From contig NW_019211455.1 in the NCBI RefSeq assembly GCF_002443255.2, positions 39,785,449 to 39,849,448 of the forward strand: a stretch of DNA of 64,000 bases, given 5' to 3'. Source of the stretch: Varroa destructor. Lineage: Eukaryota > Arthropoda > Arachnida > Mesostigmata > Varroidae. Below are positions 1 through 15,076 of the stretch, piece by piece (positions within the stretch are counted from its first letter, which is position 1; every line of letters starts with the position of its first letter). Position numbers and translations under genes: made by a program. The notes under the pieces were generated by a model that saw only the letters and a program-made list of their open reading frames with translations, had not been told where the DNA came from and ran no database searches.

Positions 1-3000
1 ATTATCTAACATTGTTGTTATATATCCTCAGAAGCTGTGTTTCTGATTTAGGCTCATTTGGTCTGCTGGAGCTATTTAGCAAATCGGGAAACTTAAATAG
101 CTTCTAAGTTTCGTACCATAAGCAGATTAAATTTGGTAGATATTCATATCAAATTTTGACGATCTATGGCTAAGCTGACTGAGTGTCATTAGGGTATGAT
201 GGGGTGTTTCCGCAATGGATTAGTATGCAATGTATCTTGCGTACTAAGCCTAGGGACACGTTGTGGTCTAGGTCCGCACCCGGGCCTAGACAGACTTCGG
301 TTCATGCTGGCAGTCAGCCGTCTTACGGAATGACTAACAGCGATACCAGACGTAACATAGGGGATATAATACATTAAGACGTAAAGATGTCGTTTAATAC
401 TAACGAGTCACACTCAGTGATTAAGTTTTCGTTTTTTGAAGATATATCGCTTGAGGAGTCGCTGGAAGATTGTGAAAATCATAAGAGCTCTCGACGGAAT
501 AACAGTTTGTCCCTAGTGCAATCAAGTCAGGACGCTGAAGATCTCAGGTGGACAAGCAAGTTGTTACTCAGACTGTGAGAAAAATTTTTCTCGTCCCTTT
601 CTTGTTTACCGTATTTTCGTTGCAACGAACTGTTGATTTGCTAAGAACCCCTCTTCCAAGTATTTCAAGTACCTTTAACAAACTCCACGAGCGCTCCCGC
701 CTTCGAGAAACAGAAACGTGAACGTTGATCAATGGGTGTTGAGGGTATCTTCGTGTCTAAACTCATTTAACTGTAATCCGCTATAGTTTTAAATACTTAA
801 TGTATCAAATTTTGTATTCTAACGCTTTGTCGTTGATAAACGCTTAGAATTCATTATAGTTCGTCGAAGAAACCCAATAGATGTGTTCAGTAAAGATAGA
901 GTGGGCTGGGTTAGTTCAGTTCAACGTACAACTACCGTTACGGTGATATGGCAACGTATTTATCTTATAAACTTACGGGCACGCGAAGTGGTGCAGGTTC
1001 GAGGCGGCTCGTGGACAAATTCGCCTGGTTGGCCAGAATTTCAACGCTTTGGCGAATTTAAATTTTGTTACTGCTGTTTAACTTGAATGCCCTTTTGGCC
1101 AACAAGTCGTAGCCTGTATGGATGCCTTCCCCCTGTCACCCACTAACGATCGCTAGTCCACCATCTCAATTATTTTTTGCTTGTATCGCTCAGTTTCTGT
1201 CTAACGTTTGGTTTGCAGCTATCAGCGACGTTTGTACTACTCTAATTTTCGCATTTGGTAAATGGTCTGTATCTAGGATTGGCGAAGTCACAGAAATAAA
1301 CTGGTTTTCAATGATCTATACACTAGCTGTCGTTCCTGTACGCTATTCTGAAGTTTATCGTGAAGTTCTTGTTCTCGTTTAGATGCTTTAATTACAACTG
1401 GGCCTTTCGTCGCAAAGGTATTCCCTTTTGTATAAGTAATACCTCAGACGGAGTCAGTGGCGGTTAATCTAGGTGATGCTGCCATATGTTTGTCGTTTAA
1501 TGAAGATAGAAGACAATCTATATTTCTTGTAAATAAATTTTACATGATTACTTTGGATAATGAAGCAAATTTCGCTCAAAACGCAGATTGCTTACCTGAT
1601 TTTCGAGATAGCAGGTTTTTTAGGTGATTTGTTAAGTCAGGCGGAGACGCCTGCATGCTTCACTGGCTTGAATCCGTCCAAAACATTCAAATCAGCTGTA
1701 GAGCAAGAAAATCTAGGAGCTGAATCGCCGAAAGCCAACATCGCTACCAGAACCGCCGTTGACAACGAGCAGAGCCTGTGGCCCCGTATTCACCTATTAT
1801 AAAATAACAGCAGTTAATACTATGTTTCTTTCGTGTCAATAAGTTCTTCGACGGTCGAATTTACTGCTACTTCTATTACAGTTATCTTCACTATCACGTG
1901 CGAAAGCACCTGCGACGAATTTCAAATACATGACGCTAATTAACGCGGGACAGTTATGGGAATAGAATTACAGATCGCATGAATAGTCAGCCCGACAAGC
2001 TACCATCCCTGCGTTAAAGCATCGGCTGGACATCCGCTGAATCCGAATCGTTTGTCGCCGAGGTAAATTCATCAAGCAGTAGCAATGGCCCGACGCCGAA
2101 GTCCTAATAAACTTACTCACTGAGTGAACAAGACACGATCTAATTATTCCAAGCAGATCTCTGCCCCGACACAAGCGCAATGATCACGTTTAGCAGCGAT
2201 GCCTTTGTCCATCTTAAGGCCGGCATCATCGTCGCGAGGAGCTACGACAGACTTGGACTACATCCAGAGCAGTGGTCCACAGCAGTAACCGTGGCAATGG
2301 CTAAAGGACCGTATCCGAATAGCTCAATTGTAGTTTTTTCCGCTATCGCAACCAATGGCTGGCCAGGAGCCCGTCCCCACTTTTTTTTTCATTTACGTTG
2401 AATAGGGCCGCTAGTCAAGTTAGGCTCTGCCCATGAATACTAAGTATGACATCACTAAGATCACGTACTTAATATAAGTCCGTAGTACAATTTGATTCGG
2501 TAACCCCAATAGGCTGGAGTTCAGATTGACGGAACACTTGAAGGGGTGTGTACGATACCTAGGGATCAATAAAGTAACTAATTCTGCTGTAGTTGCAGTT
2601 AGGTGAATGGCAGGCACTTAACTTACGGCAACATGAATCTCCAATGTTTTAACTAGTTCCAATAAAAATTAGCCTAAAGCGATTTTGCACTGGGCCTGTT
2701 GTTTGCAGATTGATAAGATCATTTAGGACTTCGTATAAATCCTATTCGCTAGTTAAATATACTCGATCGTCTAAAATATAGGGGAGACCATAGAGAGAGA
2801 GAGTTAAAACAAGATTAGGTTGTTGCTAAAGTCCGCTTAATTAGGTTTGCCCATCTGAGACATCAGCAATTCAATTACTGTTCACGGAAGGATAACAATA
2901 TATAGGAGTCTGTAGATTTACGACGATTCAATCAAACATGTGCTACTGCAACATAGAATCTCATAAGTGTAACTAAAAGATGAGCTCTCAACACGTATTT

Positions 3001-6000
3001 ATCTTCGTTCAGTACTTTTGTTTCTTTAGCTACGTGCGTCGCCGTTAGCATTCATGTTTGCCCCACGCACGTTACATGCAAAGAAGGCAATCGTACAATA
3101 TGGCATATTACGCTGCTCACAAGTCTAAGCCGTTGACGAGGAGGCAGCTGGGTAGGCTCGGATAGATTTTGCGATAAAGGCCATATGAGTGGCTCTTGCC
3201 GTTTGGGTCACTTGTTTGTTTCGAGCCATCTAATTGTCCCCAGCAACACGTTTCAATACAATATAGGTTTTGGCCGATATAATTTACATGTAAACGTGCA
3301 TTGCGATAAAAATTAATAGAGCAAATATTTTGAACGCACAGCTATCTATACTGGCCGTATCGTCCTAGTCATGACGTCGCCCGAGATGAACGAAAAGTCT
3401 TTATAGCGCCGTTGTTTTTGTGGCTATTTTTAGATTAACAAAAATCATTATATGGTGAAGATTGAAGAGAAAATACAAAATAACAACAAACTGGCCTGAC
3501 CGACCTGGAAACGATTCGGGATTTCAATGCACGTTTAATGCATCTACAATAACTGTATTATAGCTATGGCAGATATCATAGCAACTAAAAATTCCGTCGC
3601 GCCCTTTGTCATGCGTGTATCTGTTTTCGTCAACGAAGCGGCTTCAGTATGTTAAGGTAAAATTTCATGTACGACGTACTGGTAACGGTGATTTCTCTCG
3701 GCTCATACAACTATTACAATGTCCATCTTTGGATCCCTATAATAGCTCAGTAATGAATTTCAGTATTCGATACGGTCTGCGCCACGTTTGCAGGACTGCA
3801 CGAGGCCGTACACCGAACGATCTTAAACGATTCGGATTGTGTTATGCGTCCTGCGTAACGGTCAATAAAGTTAGGTGGGGGAATGTTTAGGTAGCTCCGT
3901 TTATAACGTGGTATGGCAGACAACTTTTTCGTAATAACCCCTTGTTCGGAGATTCACTAAAAAGAAGCTGTTTTCGCGTTATTCGATTAAATTCGTAACA
4001 TAGAGTCCTCAAAGCGTCAACGATTCTATGGCAGGTCCTCAATCGCTTTTAAACGCCATTTTTAGGCAACGAGTACAGGTAGCATAGCTGCTTTGCTCAT
4101 GTGTAGAAAATTCACGGATCAGCTGGTAGAAAGACTCAAGGGATGTTGTTAGGCGGACGAAGCTCAGCGATCAGTACAGCCTAATCTAATAGAATCCATA
4201 GAAGAAAAGGTTGGTGGAAAAAATAATTGCGGGAAAGCAGCGTGGCCGGACGCAATATTAGAGGAACCTATAGAGCATGTGCTTGTGATAGTCTCAAATA
4301 ACTGAGTTTCAGTTGAGGCGATTGAAGAATCATTGAAATCCACAGAGGTCGACCAATCTTCACCTATAGACCGTCTCGTGGGCCTAATTAACGTCATTGG
4401 CTCCTATGTGGTCCTCAATATTTAATCGTTGAAAATGAGCAGTCTTAGTTCCAGCTAAGTCTATTCGCATAAAATGTCACTCAGTCAATGACGGAGCAGT
4501 AGGTCGGAGTCAATGGAGGTTTCTAACGAAAACTGTCACCGACGTAAGAACGACGTGTGCTTTCATAACAGTCACCGTAAAAGCCATTATGTTACGGAAG
4601 CATGAAGTTATAGCTAACATAGTTAACAGAGTTGTTGTTGAACTGAGGGAAAACTTATTTGACCAACATGCAATTCAACTATGTAACGGTCGACGCTAAT
4701 GAAAGTTGCAAACTTTTTTTTAAGAAGGAGAATTTTGAAAAAACTTTCCTTCTTAAAAATTGAGCAGGTTTTAAGATTCTGTTAGCTCTAATGTGTGTGT
4801 CTGGAAGAAAGTTAAAAAATTTAACTGAACGATAGCCGTTAGACTATTTAGGGTTTCGTAGAGTATATATGGTGGATTAGTCTAAAAAAACAAGTTGCCA
4901 TTAACATAGCAAGGGTTGACAAGTTGTTGAGGGCCTGCATTGTACTCTATTTGGCAAGACAACATTTGCAGACGATTGACGTAGGCTAGAGTGTAAATAT
5001 ATGTTGATGTCTTAATTAGACGGTAATTTAGTTTCTATAGGTTCAGACGACTGTGTAGACAGGCTATCGTCGAAGATTTTTCTACGAAGTCGAGCCGTTT
5101 AATGTATGGCTCAATTCTGATTTTGCAACACAACTATAGCTAGTGTTTCCTGTAGAAAAAATATGGCGTGGATAAAATTCAGATCTACATAGGGGCGTGG
5201 GTAATTTACTGGATAGCTGACAAAATATTGTTGATATCAAGACAAGGATCGGAGCGAAGACAAAAGGATACCTTAGTATGAGTGTAGGGAAGACGATTTA
5301 CTGAAAGTAAGCTTAGTTGAATCGACGTAAGAAGACTAAAACATTCATCTTGATAATTCTTGCATGATTATCTGGCTTGATTAGTGTATAGCTGAATAGC
5401 GAACAAAGTTACAATAGTCGTGGGACAAATCGGAGTTCCTCGAGGGTATCCAACTCCATACTAAATATGGGATTAGCCAGAGCGCTTTCGAAACCACTTC
5501 ACCATCAAAGTTTCAAGCAAACGAGCAAAATGAAGGTTCTTAAGGTGGAATAATTGGCTTCATTTGCCACCTGTCCTAAATGATAATCCCAATAAAGAGT
5601 CCTGCAAAGTATTTCCTAAAGAGGCGTAGGTCTGCGAAATCTAGAGGCTGTTCGAAATAACGTTTGTATAAAATGGACTTACGCTGCGAAGCAGAAATAT
5701 ATTGTCAACTTATACCGATACAGTAGGTAAGTAAATTCAAATGCTATGAAAATTATTTCTCTTCATTAATAAACAGGCCGTAGTAATATTATTTTTTTTT
5801 TGTAACCATTGACTCGGCATTCTCATATGGATGTTTTGCGTCTTTTTAGCATACTCAAGAAGCTCACTAATCTGTCCGCCAATGTAATTTTACATTGTAT
5901 TTGTATTTTTAGTAAAATTAAGCTTGCTGGAATTTCAAAACGTCTGGAGCTTTAGTATTTTCTAGCTATCATAAAATTTTAGAATTGATATAAATTAGGG

Positions 6001-6365
6001 CAATTATTCAGATCGTTTGTTACACGATTGCAGAAACGTAGCTCAATCGTCGTTGTCTTTTGCATATATGGATAAAAAAAAATGGTATATAGTCTCGACT
6101 CGATATACACATAAATTATTGAAAATGTTTATTACTTATTGTTATTATTTCCTTAGAATACGTTTCAATTGGTCAAGGTGTGCGTCATCATTTCAACACA
6201 AGTTAAAGGGCTTGTTAATACCATGTTGAAACAATTCTCGTTTGATCCATTCTCTGTAGCAGAGGGTCGAGGGTTTATACCTGACTATTGCAGGCAGTTT
6301 AGTGTTAAGATCACAACGGAACTACGTTGGGTGGATGTGGGTGCTTTTTTAGGGCTACTACGATG
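1..6365. other. Gene-free AT-rich stretch, no recognised feature
   Basis: Only short open frames occur on either strand, all under about 95 codons, several without an ATG, and none with a motif I recognise. There are short homopolymer runs and one clean inverted repeat (listed separately). It is best read as intergenic DNA or part of a large intron. Confidence 0.6.
4716..4759. repeat. Short inverted repeat, TTTTTAAGAAGG arms
   Basis: The left arm ending at 4728 (TTTTTAAGAAGG) is matched by its exact complement CCTTCTTAAAAA at 4748-4759. The spacer is about 19 nt. The arms could form a 12-bp stem. It is not a known element and lies outside any gene. Confidence 0.7.
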
Positions 6366-6383
6366 GTACGCGTTAACGCGTAC
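6366..6383. repeat. Perfect 18-bp CpG-rich palindrome
   Basis: GTACGCGTTAACGCGTAC reads identically on both strands. It contains four CG dinucleotides in strongly AT-rich surroundings and lies four bases before a homopolymer and CA tract. It could be a protein-binding palindrome or a remnant of a mobile-element end. The function is unknown. Confidence 0.8.
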
Positions 6384-6387
6384 GTGA

Positions 6388-6419
6388 CCCCCCCCCCCCC
6401 CACACACACACACACACAA
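6388..6419. repeat. Poly(C) run followed by (CA)n microsatellite
   Basis: A run of about 14 C is followed directly by about nine CA units. This is a simple-sequence tract likely to vary in length between individuals. It lies just after the CpG palindrome. Confidence 0.9.
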
Positions 6420-9400
6420 TAAAAACTGTAAATAAAAAAAAATCTAGATAGCTGATCAGCCATGAGCTTCAATAAGTAATGAATGATCGATGCAGACCAG
6501 GTTGTGCAATCAGAATGATCTAACGTCAACGTTAGTCTGTTTATGAACTAACGGATTTTCTACTATTAAAGACAACAGAATCAGTTTTTATGCATTGCAT
6601 TCATAATAGATTATGTACCCTGCACACAAGCGCAGTACTCGGATATAACTGATAAAAAAAGGTCGTCTTTTCCGATTGAATTTCGGTAATCACGGCGGCA
6701 TGACGGTCTTGCTCGGCCAAGACAGCAGACTTCGAAAACAGGCCATCTAAGTGACATACTAAAGCTCGACTTCGGTACATTAACAAGCGAACGGTTAGTT
6801 CCGTAAAAGCAATGCTGTAAAAATAATTTATAATCGTCTTACCAACGGGTTCTCAAAATGTATCTTGAAAATATTCGGCGCGCGTCTGGAAACACCTACT
6901 GCCTACGCACCCCGAGCAATGTTCTAGGCTGGTGAAGTGCTATGAGGCTGAACCGTTTATAGCTGGAAAATTCTCATAATTTTAACCGCACCCTATGGGC
7001 ACAAACGACTGCAAGGTTCATAGCTATTTTTGGTGGGAAATAGTTTCGCTTGATGTATCAATGCATTAATTTTGGCCGTAATTGGCAAATATTGAAACAA
7101 GAGATTATTTATCGAAAACGTTGCAGATACATAGCTGTAAAACTACAACCATAGTAAGTAAAGTCTTTTGTGGGTGGTAACTGAGGTACTAATAAAAAAA
7201 GGCTTGTCGGTACCTGCTCTGCCCGAACGATTCACGAGACGCATTTAAGTTAATCCAGCTATGTCACTCAAGTTGGCGCTAGTCCAGGTGAGCTATGAAA
7301 ATTGCCAGGTTGCAGTGGTCCTTACAGCGGGTATGATGATCAAGTTATGGAGACGGAAGATACAGCAGTAAGGTCGCCATTAGACCAGCCTATTTCATAA
7401 ATTATGATTATAGCAGCCGACTAAGAACCGCACCCGTTTGCACCGAAAAAAAGGCTTCGGACAACGAAAAAGTACGATGTCTCTATTCCCATGGATAAAG
7501 TCAGTACTCAAGCAAACGGCACTCAAATCTCGCAGAGCGTACCATTTCTTGCCGCGTATACCACAACTTCACTACGGGACTCATAGAAGAATAATCATGA
7601 TTCATAATGTAAGCTAATTTTATTCTGCAATTTATCCCAGTCATAAGATACGCAAGTAAATAATACGAGAAGAGGCATGTATGAGCTCATGGATATAGCA
7701 TTAATGAAAAGGGTCGTCGTTATTGATGGCTGCCAGGATCAACGATCAAATCTCATGGATATCGCCTTTGCTTGAGGAGTTTATCATTTTGCAGACGCCA
7801 GAATTCGCCACAGTCGACTCTTGAACGTTTACCAAACGGGAAGTCTTTTATTCTGTAACAACAGAACGGGCACGGCTGTATGTAGAAATGCTCACTATGA
7901 TATTCTTTATTGAGCAGAAACCTAAGAAACTTGATGTTAAATGAAAGAACCGACCTCAGACGCGGTGTGATACAAACATATCTAACAGCCTAAGTGAGCG
8001 GCCGGAATATTATTTCAGATATACTCTTATACTTATGGAACAGCTCGGCTCTAGTCCAAGGTAACTTAAAAGATTAAGTGACCACGTGGCATAGTAATAG
8101 AGCGAAACGCTAGAGAACGCGAAAGATACGTAAGCGTCGTCCAGTGAAACTCAGATGCACAAGTGCCCTTGTTCTCCTAGGGTCTATCTATGGAAGTATT
8201 GACCTTTTGATATTGTCTGCGACCTAGGCTACAAACTTGTGTGAGGTGAAAGTTCTAAATTAGAAACTCACTCAATAATCTGACTAGTCGCATTTAGTTT
8301 AGCGATGAAATTATTTTTTAGGTTGATTATTGCTCCAAGTAACCTTTCACTGTAGCTGGAAGTTAGCCTCATTGAGGAACATCATTTAAAAATGTATGCC
8401 AACCTTGTGAGTTAAAGGAAATAAAATAAATATGTAGACCCCATAGTCAAGTGTAGATTTCATGGAGCTGGATGATGGTCATATGACAGTGCATTAGCAG
8501 GGTGTTCGTCGAAAGCACTAGAAAACTGTGACGAGGTTCAAAGACAAACTGTGTCATAGACATTCGTCCATCATTTAGTAAAAATTCAGAGAATTACGAA
8601 GCTAACAAATATAGTGAGCTCGTTTTCCATGAAGTCAAATTCAGTCCGGCCTTCGTTCAGACCTGAAAAGGCTAAGCAAATCAGCTTGCTTCATCACGCA
8701 TAAAAAGGCGAAGTAGTGAAACAATCATCTATCGGCTACTCGTTACCTTTAAAAGTACTAGAAAAGTTTATGTAAGTATGAACATTAGTAGCTTCCTATC
8801 TTGATTATCAATCTACTACTCGACAGGTCGCACGTAGTCATGCTTTTAGTTCGTGGCCTACAAGTTGTGTTTGTTAAAAGAGGTCACGGAAGTAAAGAAC
8901 AGAGTTCTATGCAGCAACGGTTAGATTTTCGTAAGTAGAAGATACATAACTGTGAAAAGTGCGTAGTAGTAGTAACTAATGAAGATCGGCGCAAATGCAA
9001 GCGAAACCAATTTTAAAAAAAAAGAAGGGCAAAGGTGAACTATGTCTGGAAGCTAATCAGATTGAAGCACAAAGTATGACATGGCTGTTATTTCGGTATA
9101 TGACATTCGCTTCGAGCCTATAACCTTGCTGTGGTAGCAATACGAGGATCAATATTACTACAACTGTTTCTATACGACTGAAACACTTCATGCCATCACT
9201 AGCAGTGACTTCGTCGGAAGCTGCTATTGCCGCTACGAAGTACTCATTCGCAGTCTTTTGCCAGTAAGCTAGAACTCCACTTAGACTATTTGATTTCCAG
9301 AGCTCAGGCTTTGTGTTGGTCGTGTCATTGTAGCCATTAGGCCAAAAAGCCCATTTTCACAGTGCTAAATAAAGTTGAGTAAAACATGTCTGAACCCTTA

Positions 9401-12400
9401 AATCCTTTAAAACGTCAGACGTCACACTGAATCAGTTAGGAGTTAGCAGAAAGACTGTCGTATTATATAAACGAGTTAAATCTTTTGAGTAGTGTATATC
9501 ATCATTGCCTTTCTACGCATTCAAAGTCCTTAAGTCTGCCTAATTTAGTTTTGCCTAGGGCAAATTAAGTAAGAATTAAGTGAACCACTCTTGGTGCTCA
9601 CTAGAGAGGCAATTAATCGGAAAAACCTTCCTATAAGTCCACAAAGACACGTCCTGTCTAAATGTTTTCAATGGGGGTAAGTTCTTAACGGTACGCTTAA
9701 GTAAAGAAATAATTGCAAGCATTAATTTGAAGAAAGTTAATAGTTGGTGGTGCCATAATAAAAAGAAAATGAAACTGGCCAAATGTGCGAATTAGGAGGA
9801 TTTATATGAATACTAAAGTGGAGAAATGTAAATAAGACTCATTTCTAAGATACAGAACAATTGTTTTGCAGCAACTGCAAAGATAAGAACCGGTAAATTT
9901 TTCTCAAATAAAGATACAAAAATTACGCATTGATACCTTATCATTACGGATTATTGACAGTGAACCCAAATGCAATAAAAAAAAGAACACTAACGAAATT
10001 CATAATAAAATAAAAAGCTTTATTTAAACTACTTTATAAGGCCAGAAGATACGGAATCCAATCTCTCTAAAAACCGTTTATAAATAAAGGATCAGTCTAG
10101 ATGAACCTGAACTATTATGAGGTATGCTGAGACGAAGTAGCACTAGAGCAGATCGCCGTCAATCCTTCCAGTCCGTAACAGAAGTTTACAAAGCTGACGC
10201 TGCTTTAATGAAGCAGGTCAATAATCTGATCTCCCGATGCGTCTCAAAAACAGCCTCAGTAAAATCTATCACGTTGAGGCCTTATCTAACAAAGCATTAT
10301 ACCTGCATGATTACTGCGGCGTTGTATAACTACCGAACGTTTCCAAATCGAACCGACCCAGAAGCAATTCGTAGGGCTTCGCTTTTCAAATGACTACTTA
10401 GCATTGGAAAACGTTCGAAATAGCTTCGTCCGGGATTTGATAAAAATAAACGATTTTAAATAAAAATTTTGTTATAAAAACGATGAATTCTCGAGGCTCG
10501 TCGAGATTTGGCTGCCGTCTGCTATAGATGCGGCTAAACGCATCATTGTTCCAGAGTATTTCAAGAAATGCCTTATCATTGCACTAACCATAAATAGTCC
10601 TAACCCGAACTACAAAATGACGGTCGACATTACAATGGAATTTTGCGTCGAGTGCATGACTATACATCTGTCCATTTTATAGATGTATGGCTAAATCCGT
10701 AAACCAGGCTCTTTGGCCTAAAGAATAAGCTATCCAAAGCAATGCGGGCAAGTTTTTAATAAAGCAGGCAAACTTACGCACTTGCATATTCTCAAACCGA
10801 ATTACGACATGTGTTCTACAATACGCCCATAACAATAACCCGATGCCTTTGTCAATGATTCTCGAGCTATATTTTCTAAATAATAGTAATACCCCATCTT
10901 TAAGGTTGTTCGAAACATTCGGCGTTTTCAGCCCGAACGATACATGCTCTTTACAAAATACTTTATCATATTTACATGTAGTTAGTCTTTAATATTATGA
11001 CTTCAGATGCGCGGAGCAGGGGACATCAAGGGGCATTTGACCCTAACGAGACTTGGAAAAAGAGACAAATACTGTATATCATTAACGTTTTTTGAAACTG
11101 ATAATCTGGAGATTACATCTAGATGTGTTATCACTTCTATGAGTGTATACATATCTATATAAAGAAAAAAATAAATATATAGATATATTTGCTTTTTACT
11201 CTATGGAAAGCTTATGCAGGTCTAAGATGCCAGGTACAACACATTTCGAAAATGTTCAATGCGTTCAGTGGAGGATTAGGAGTATATGACAGTTGTGCAT
11301 AATGGAATTATTTCGAAAAAAACCTTTGAAAGAAACAGCATATTATCAAAACAAAAAAAAAGCATTCGAAATTATATATGGATGTGGTTTTCATATCGAG
11401 CTAGTGGACCGGTCTCCGATAGGTGCGTAACGTTTTTTTGGTGTAAATAAATTTTCAATCAAATTATCATTAGACATTACTTCGTAGTTACGCAGATTAC
11501 TTCTACGAAAGCACTAAATAAGCCCAATAAGAACCTAATTCGATACTCTCTTGAATGAAGGAGCATCTGTACTAGACTATCTTGCCTTCAGCCTCACGGA
11601 GTTCACTCATAAGCAATTCTGCACCGTCTACTTTAAGTGTATTATCGTTAAACGAATCTATATTTTGTCTTAACACTATAAATAATAAAGGGTCCAATTA
11701 TGCAGTTAGTATTTTTATTTCGTATCAAAGCTTGCATTTCTAGTGTTGACAGACAACGCATTGTGAAGATTTCACCGACATTTAATTCTAAAGCTATAAT
11801 TAGTCAGACTGGATAAAATTCGTGACAGGACGATAAAGGTTCAGGATTGACGTCTCGTATAGCAGGATCATGATCTCCGCGCTGCTCGGTCATGTGGCAT
11901 CACATCAGGGTTACTTTTTCCAGACTGCTAAGGAGTACGTAAATGTACTTCGTATGGGGACGCTCGGTCAATGAGTTAAATCTTCTCAGGCATACGCGTT
12001 GTACTGAAGAGCTGATTTTGCTGAACCTCTTCAACCGAAAAAGCGAAGAAGCCATCGCATCCTCCGTTCAAGTAATGATTATGCCATTAATGCGCACAGT
12101 TTGAAAGGTTTCTGAATAAGTATGCTGAAGCTCCAAATATTACCTCTTATCGTCTCTGGACTTCACTTTAATAATCTAATTTTTAACAGAAGCGCCCAAT
12201 AGAAAAAAAAGCGCATCTCTCTTATGCCTAGGCTAACTCAGAGAAGACCATCGTCATTTACCACATCTCAAAGCTTTCCACTTTCGCACCAGGACAAATA
12301 CTAAAAGTCATTGTGAGTCAATGGGCCTAGTTGACGGCTTTCTGAAATCAAACATGGAAGAGGCAAACTACAGCGATAGAAGGGGTAAGTGTCCTGCATA

Positions 12401-15073
12401 GCACGAGCAACGTCGTGGCCCGCTTGATTTATTCACGTTTCTTCTCGTACGCTGCCATGATGGCTCTGAAAAACAAGCATACGTTAACCGCAGGGTCAAA
12501 TCTCAATGTTAAGAAAATTAGAACTGTATGAGGATTATGAGATAGCAGCATGATTTTGATGACAAAAAAAAATGTCTTGATTAGTATTTACAAACGAACT
12601 GTCTGTATGGCTACCATGCCGTCTTGTAGGTCTGCTAGAAAAATCGGCCAAATAAGTCCACTAGGACCCATCCGGTCTAGACCTCTTCAAGTAGAAAAAG
12701 GTTTTTAGTGTTACACCGAAGGAGTGACTCCAATAAGCCATCCACACAAAAATGATCGCCTGACAATCAAAAATACTAAAGATACGTCAGTAACAAATCG
12801 CGACGCAGGAAGTTGCAGAATTGAGCAAATGGAAATTACGACGACCAGGCAAACGCCATGGAATCAATGGCGAGCAACATCGAAATACGAATCTAACATT
12901 CGTATGGCTGGTAGATTATTACTATTCTTATTATGAAATTAAAGATTCTTCACTTACCGTCCATCAGATAGTAATTATCGTGGGCAGTTTCTATTTTTTT
13001 ATTGATTCTATTGTTAGATTTCACTAACTTGATACACGAAGACACTGCAGTAAACTTGATTATAAAGTACGAAAAACAATTGGCTCACGAAAAAACTAAT
13101 TAAGCGTTTAGCCGTTTGCGCTGGAACGTGTTTTATTTCTGTGCCATCGGCGCTAAAGCTAATAACACTATTGTATTACAATATTTGAAGTTTTGATGCC
13201 TCAATGCTTCAGACGAAACCCTAGACGTTGAAGCTTCATAAAATAAGATCCGTTTTAGTAAAGTCACCGGATCTTGTGAGGCCATCGTATGTAAAACCAC
13301 CTCAGCTAACTCATCAAAATATCAAGCTCATTGGTGGACGGTACGATTACTAGTTAAGACTAATACATTGAAATTCACGTTTCACAGCTTATTATAGAAA
13401 TAAAAACTCATACAATTATGTTAGCATATTCAATAGGGTAAGTAGCTTGTTGGCTAGAAAACTAAAAAACAACAGACTTTCGTAAATCTCAAGTAAGAAA
13501 AATATCATCTATAGAACAAAGGTTTAGGAATGCGGTAAAATGTACGGAAGCCATGATTGTCTGTACCCTTAAACTATATCAAGCGTATGGCGCAAAAAGT
13601 AAAAAATGTGTTCTTTGTTCCGTCACTCTGTCGCAACAACGTCCACATCAATGGCGACTACTGCTGAGCGAGACTATATTACGTAAACTAGTGGCCGATG
13701 TTTTCATTTTCTATTTGTATATAAATCAAAGAAAAATGGTCTATCAGCAATTCGTCGGCAACTATTTGCGCGGTTCCCGCGAAGATCGCTGAATCGATGG
13801 GTCTTATTTTATCGAAGCAGAAGTTCCATAATTTTTAGGTAAGATGTTACGCTTCTGATGACATTTTGTTCAGCTATGAACATGCCGACATCAGAAAAGC
13901 TGTACGCGTTTCTACAAATAGCATATATTGATGTAATATAAACATCTAGCCAACAACATATACAAAAAAAAAAAAAGTTAACTGAAAGGAACTTTTTTGT
14001 CCATGATTTCTATCATATGCGAAGTGGTACTTTTAAGTAGAAGTAAAGTGTAGATTCATTATAGTTCTACTTGTCAGCAGAATTTTTGGCAAATAATTAT
14101 AGAAAAGGGTTGGCAAGTATCACAGCTAAACACTGGTTATAAACTTCCTCTCAACCATATTGACTATATAATGCTATTATTTTAACATATATCGATTAGA
14201 TGCTTTTAGGAAACTCTATAGCCAGCCATTCTAATAACAGAAAGAAAATTCCATGCCAATTCAATGATATTCTGAAAATATTAATTTCTACTGGTAAGAA
14301 ATACAGGTTTCTTTGAGGTAACCACATTTCACATAATTCCCCTTGACATGCGAACATTTCGTCAAACAATGTGTACCCGTTAAAATTTTTCGATAATAGA
14401 AACTAGTGTGTTTCTGCAGCGGGTTGGTAAACAACGATATTTTAATAACAGATGCGTCACATGGTGTTTTCGAATATGTTATAAATTCGACCCCTATGTT
14501 TATTAGCAACAGACTGTTTTTTGGAAACGCTGTGACGTACCACAGTTTTAAGAACAAGCGCAAAGATTCGAATAATGTCAGTTAATGCAGAATTAACTTA
14601 CGTGCGAAAGTTGGAATGATTAAGAAAAAAGAAAAGCGTCTACAACACGTACTACTGAAATCAAAATGGCTTCGATAATGATGTAGCCCATACTATATAT
14701 CTTTGAACTTTTTTTCCAGTGTTGTGTAACGATTCAGAGAACCGACGTTATGGATCTACTTCACATGAATGGACAGAAGGGAAAACTTTGGAGGTCTCTA
14801 CAGAAATAAATAATTCTAGTTCTACGGCTTTAGATAGACGGTTGCCTTTTAGCACGAAACGAGCTCTGTGTCCTCGCCCGCTTTCGACTACTATCTTAGG
14901 GATATATGTATATTTAGGTATACTTTTGTTTAGCAATAAACCTAGGGGCGCAATATAGTGGGAACGCCATTTTCCAGATACTAGACTTTTTGCCAAAAGT
15001 CAACCGCTTCGTTGTTCCTATCGACGAAATTGCCGCTGAATGCGCTTGTCTGCAAAGCAGTCTGCTCATTTCA

Positions 15074-15074
<1 letters not shown>
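6420..15074. other. Gene-free AT-rich stretch
   Basis: I found no supported gene. Open frames are short and AT-driven. A small hairpin lies at about 11,152-11,190 (TATCTATAT against ATATAGATA around an A-rich loop). The rest shows no repeat or gene signature that I can identify by reading. Confidence 0.55.
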
Positions 15075-15076
<2 letters not shown>

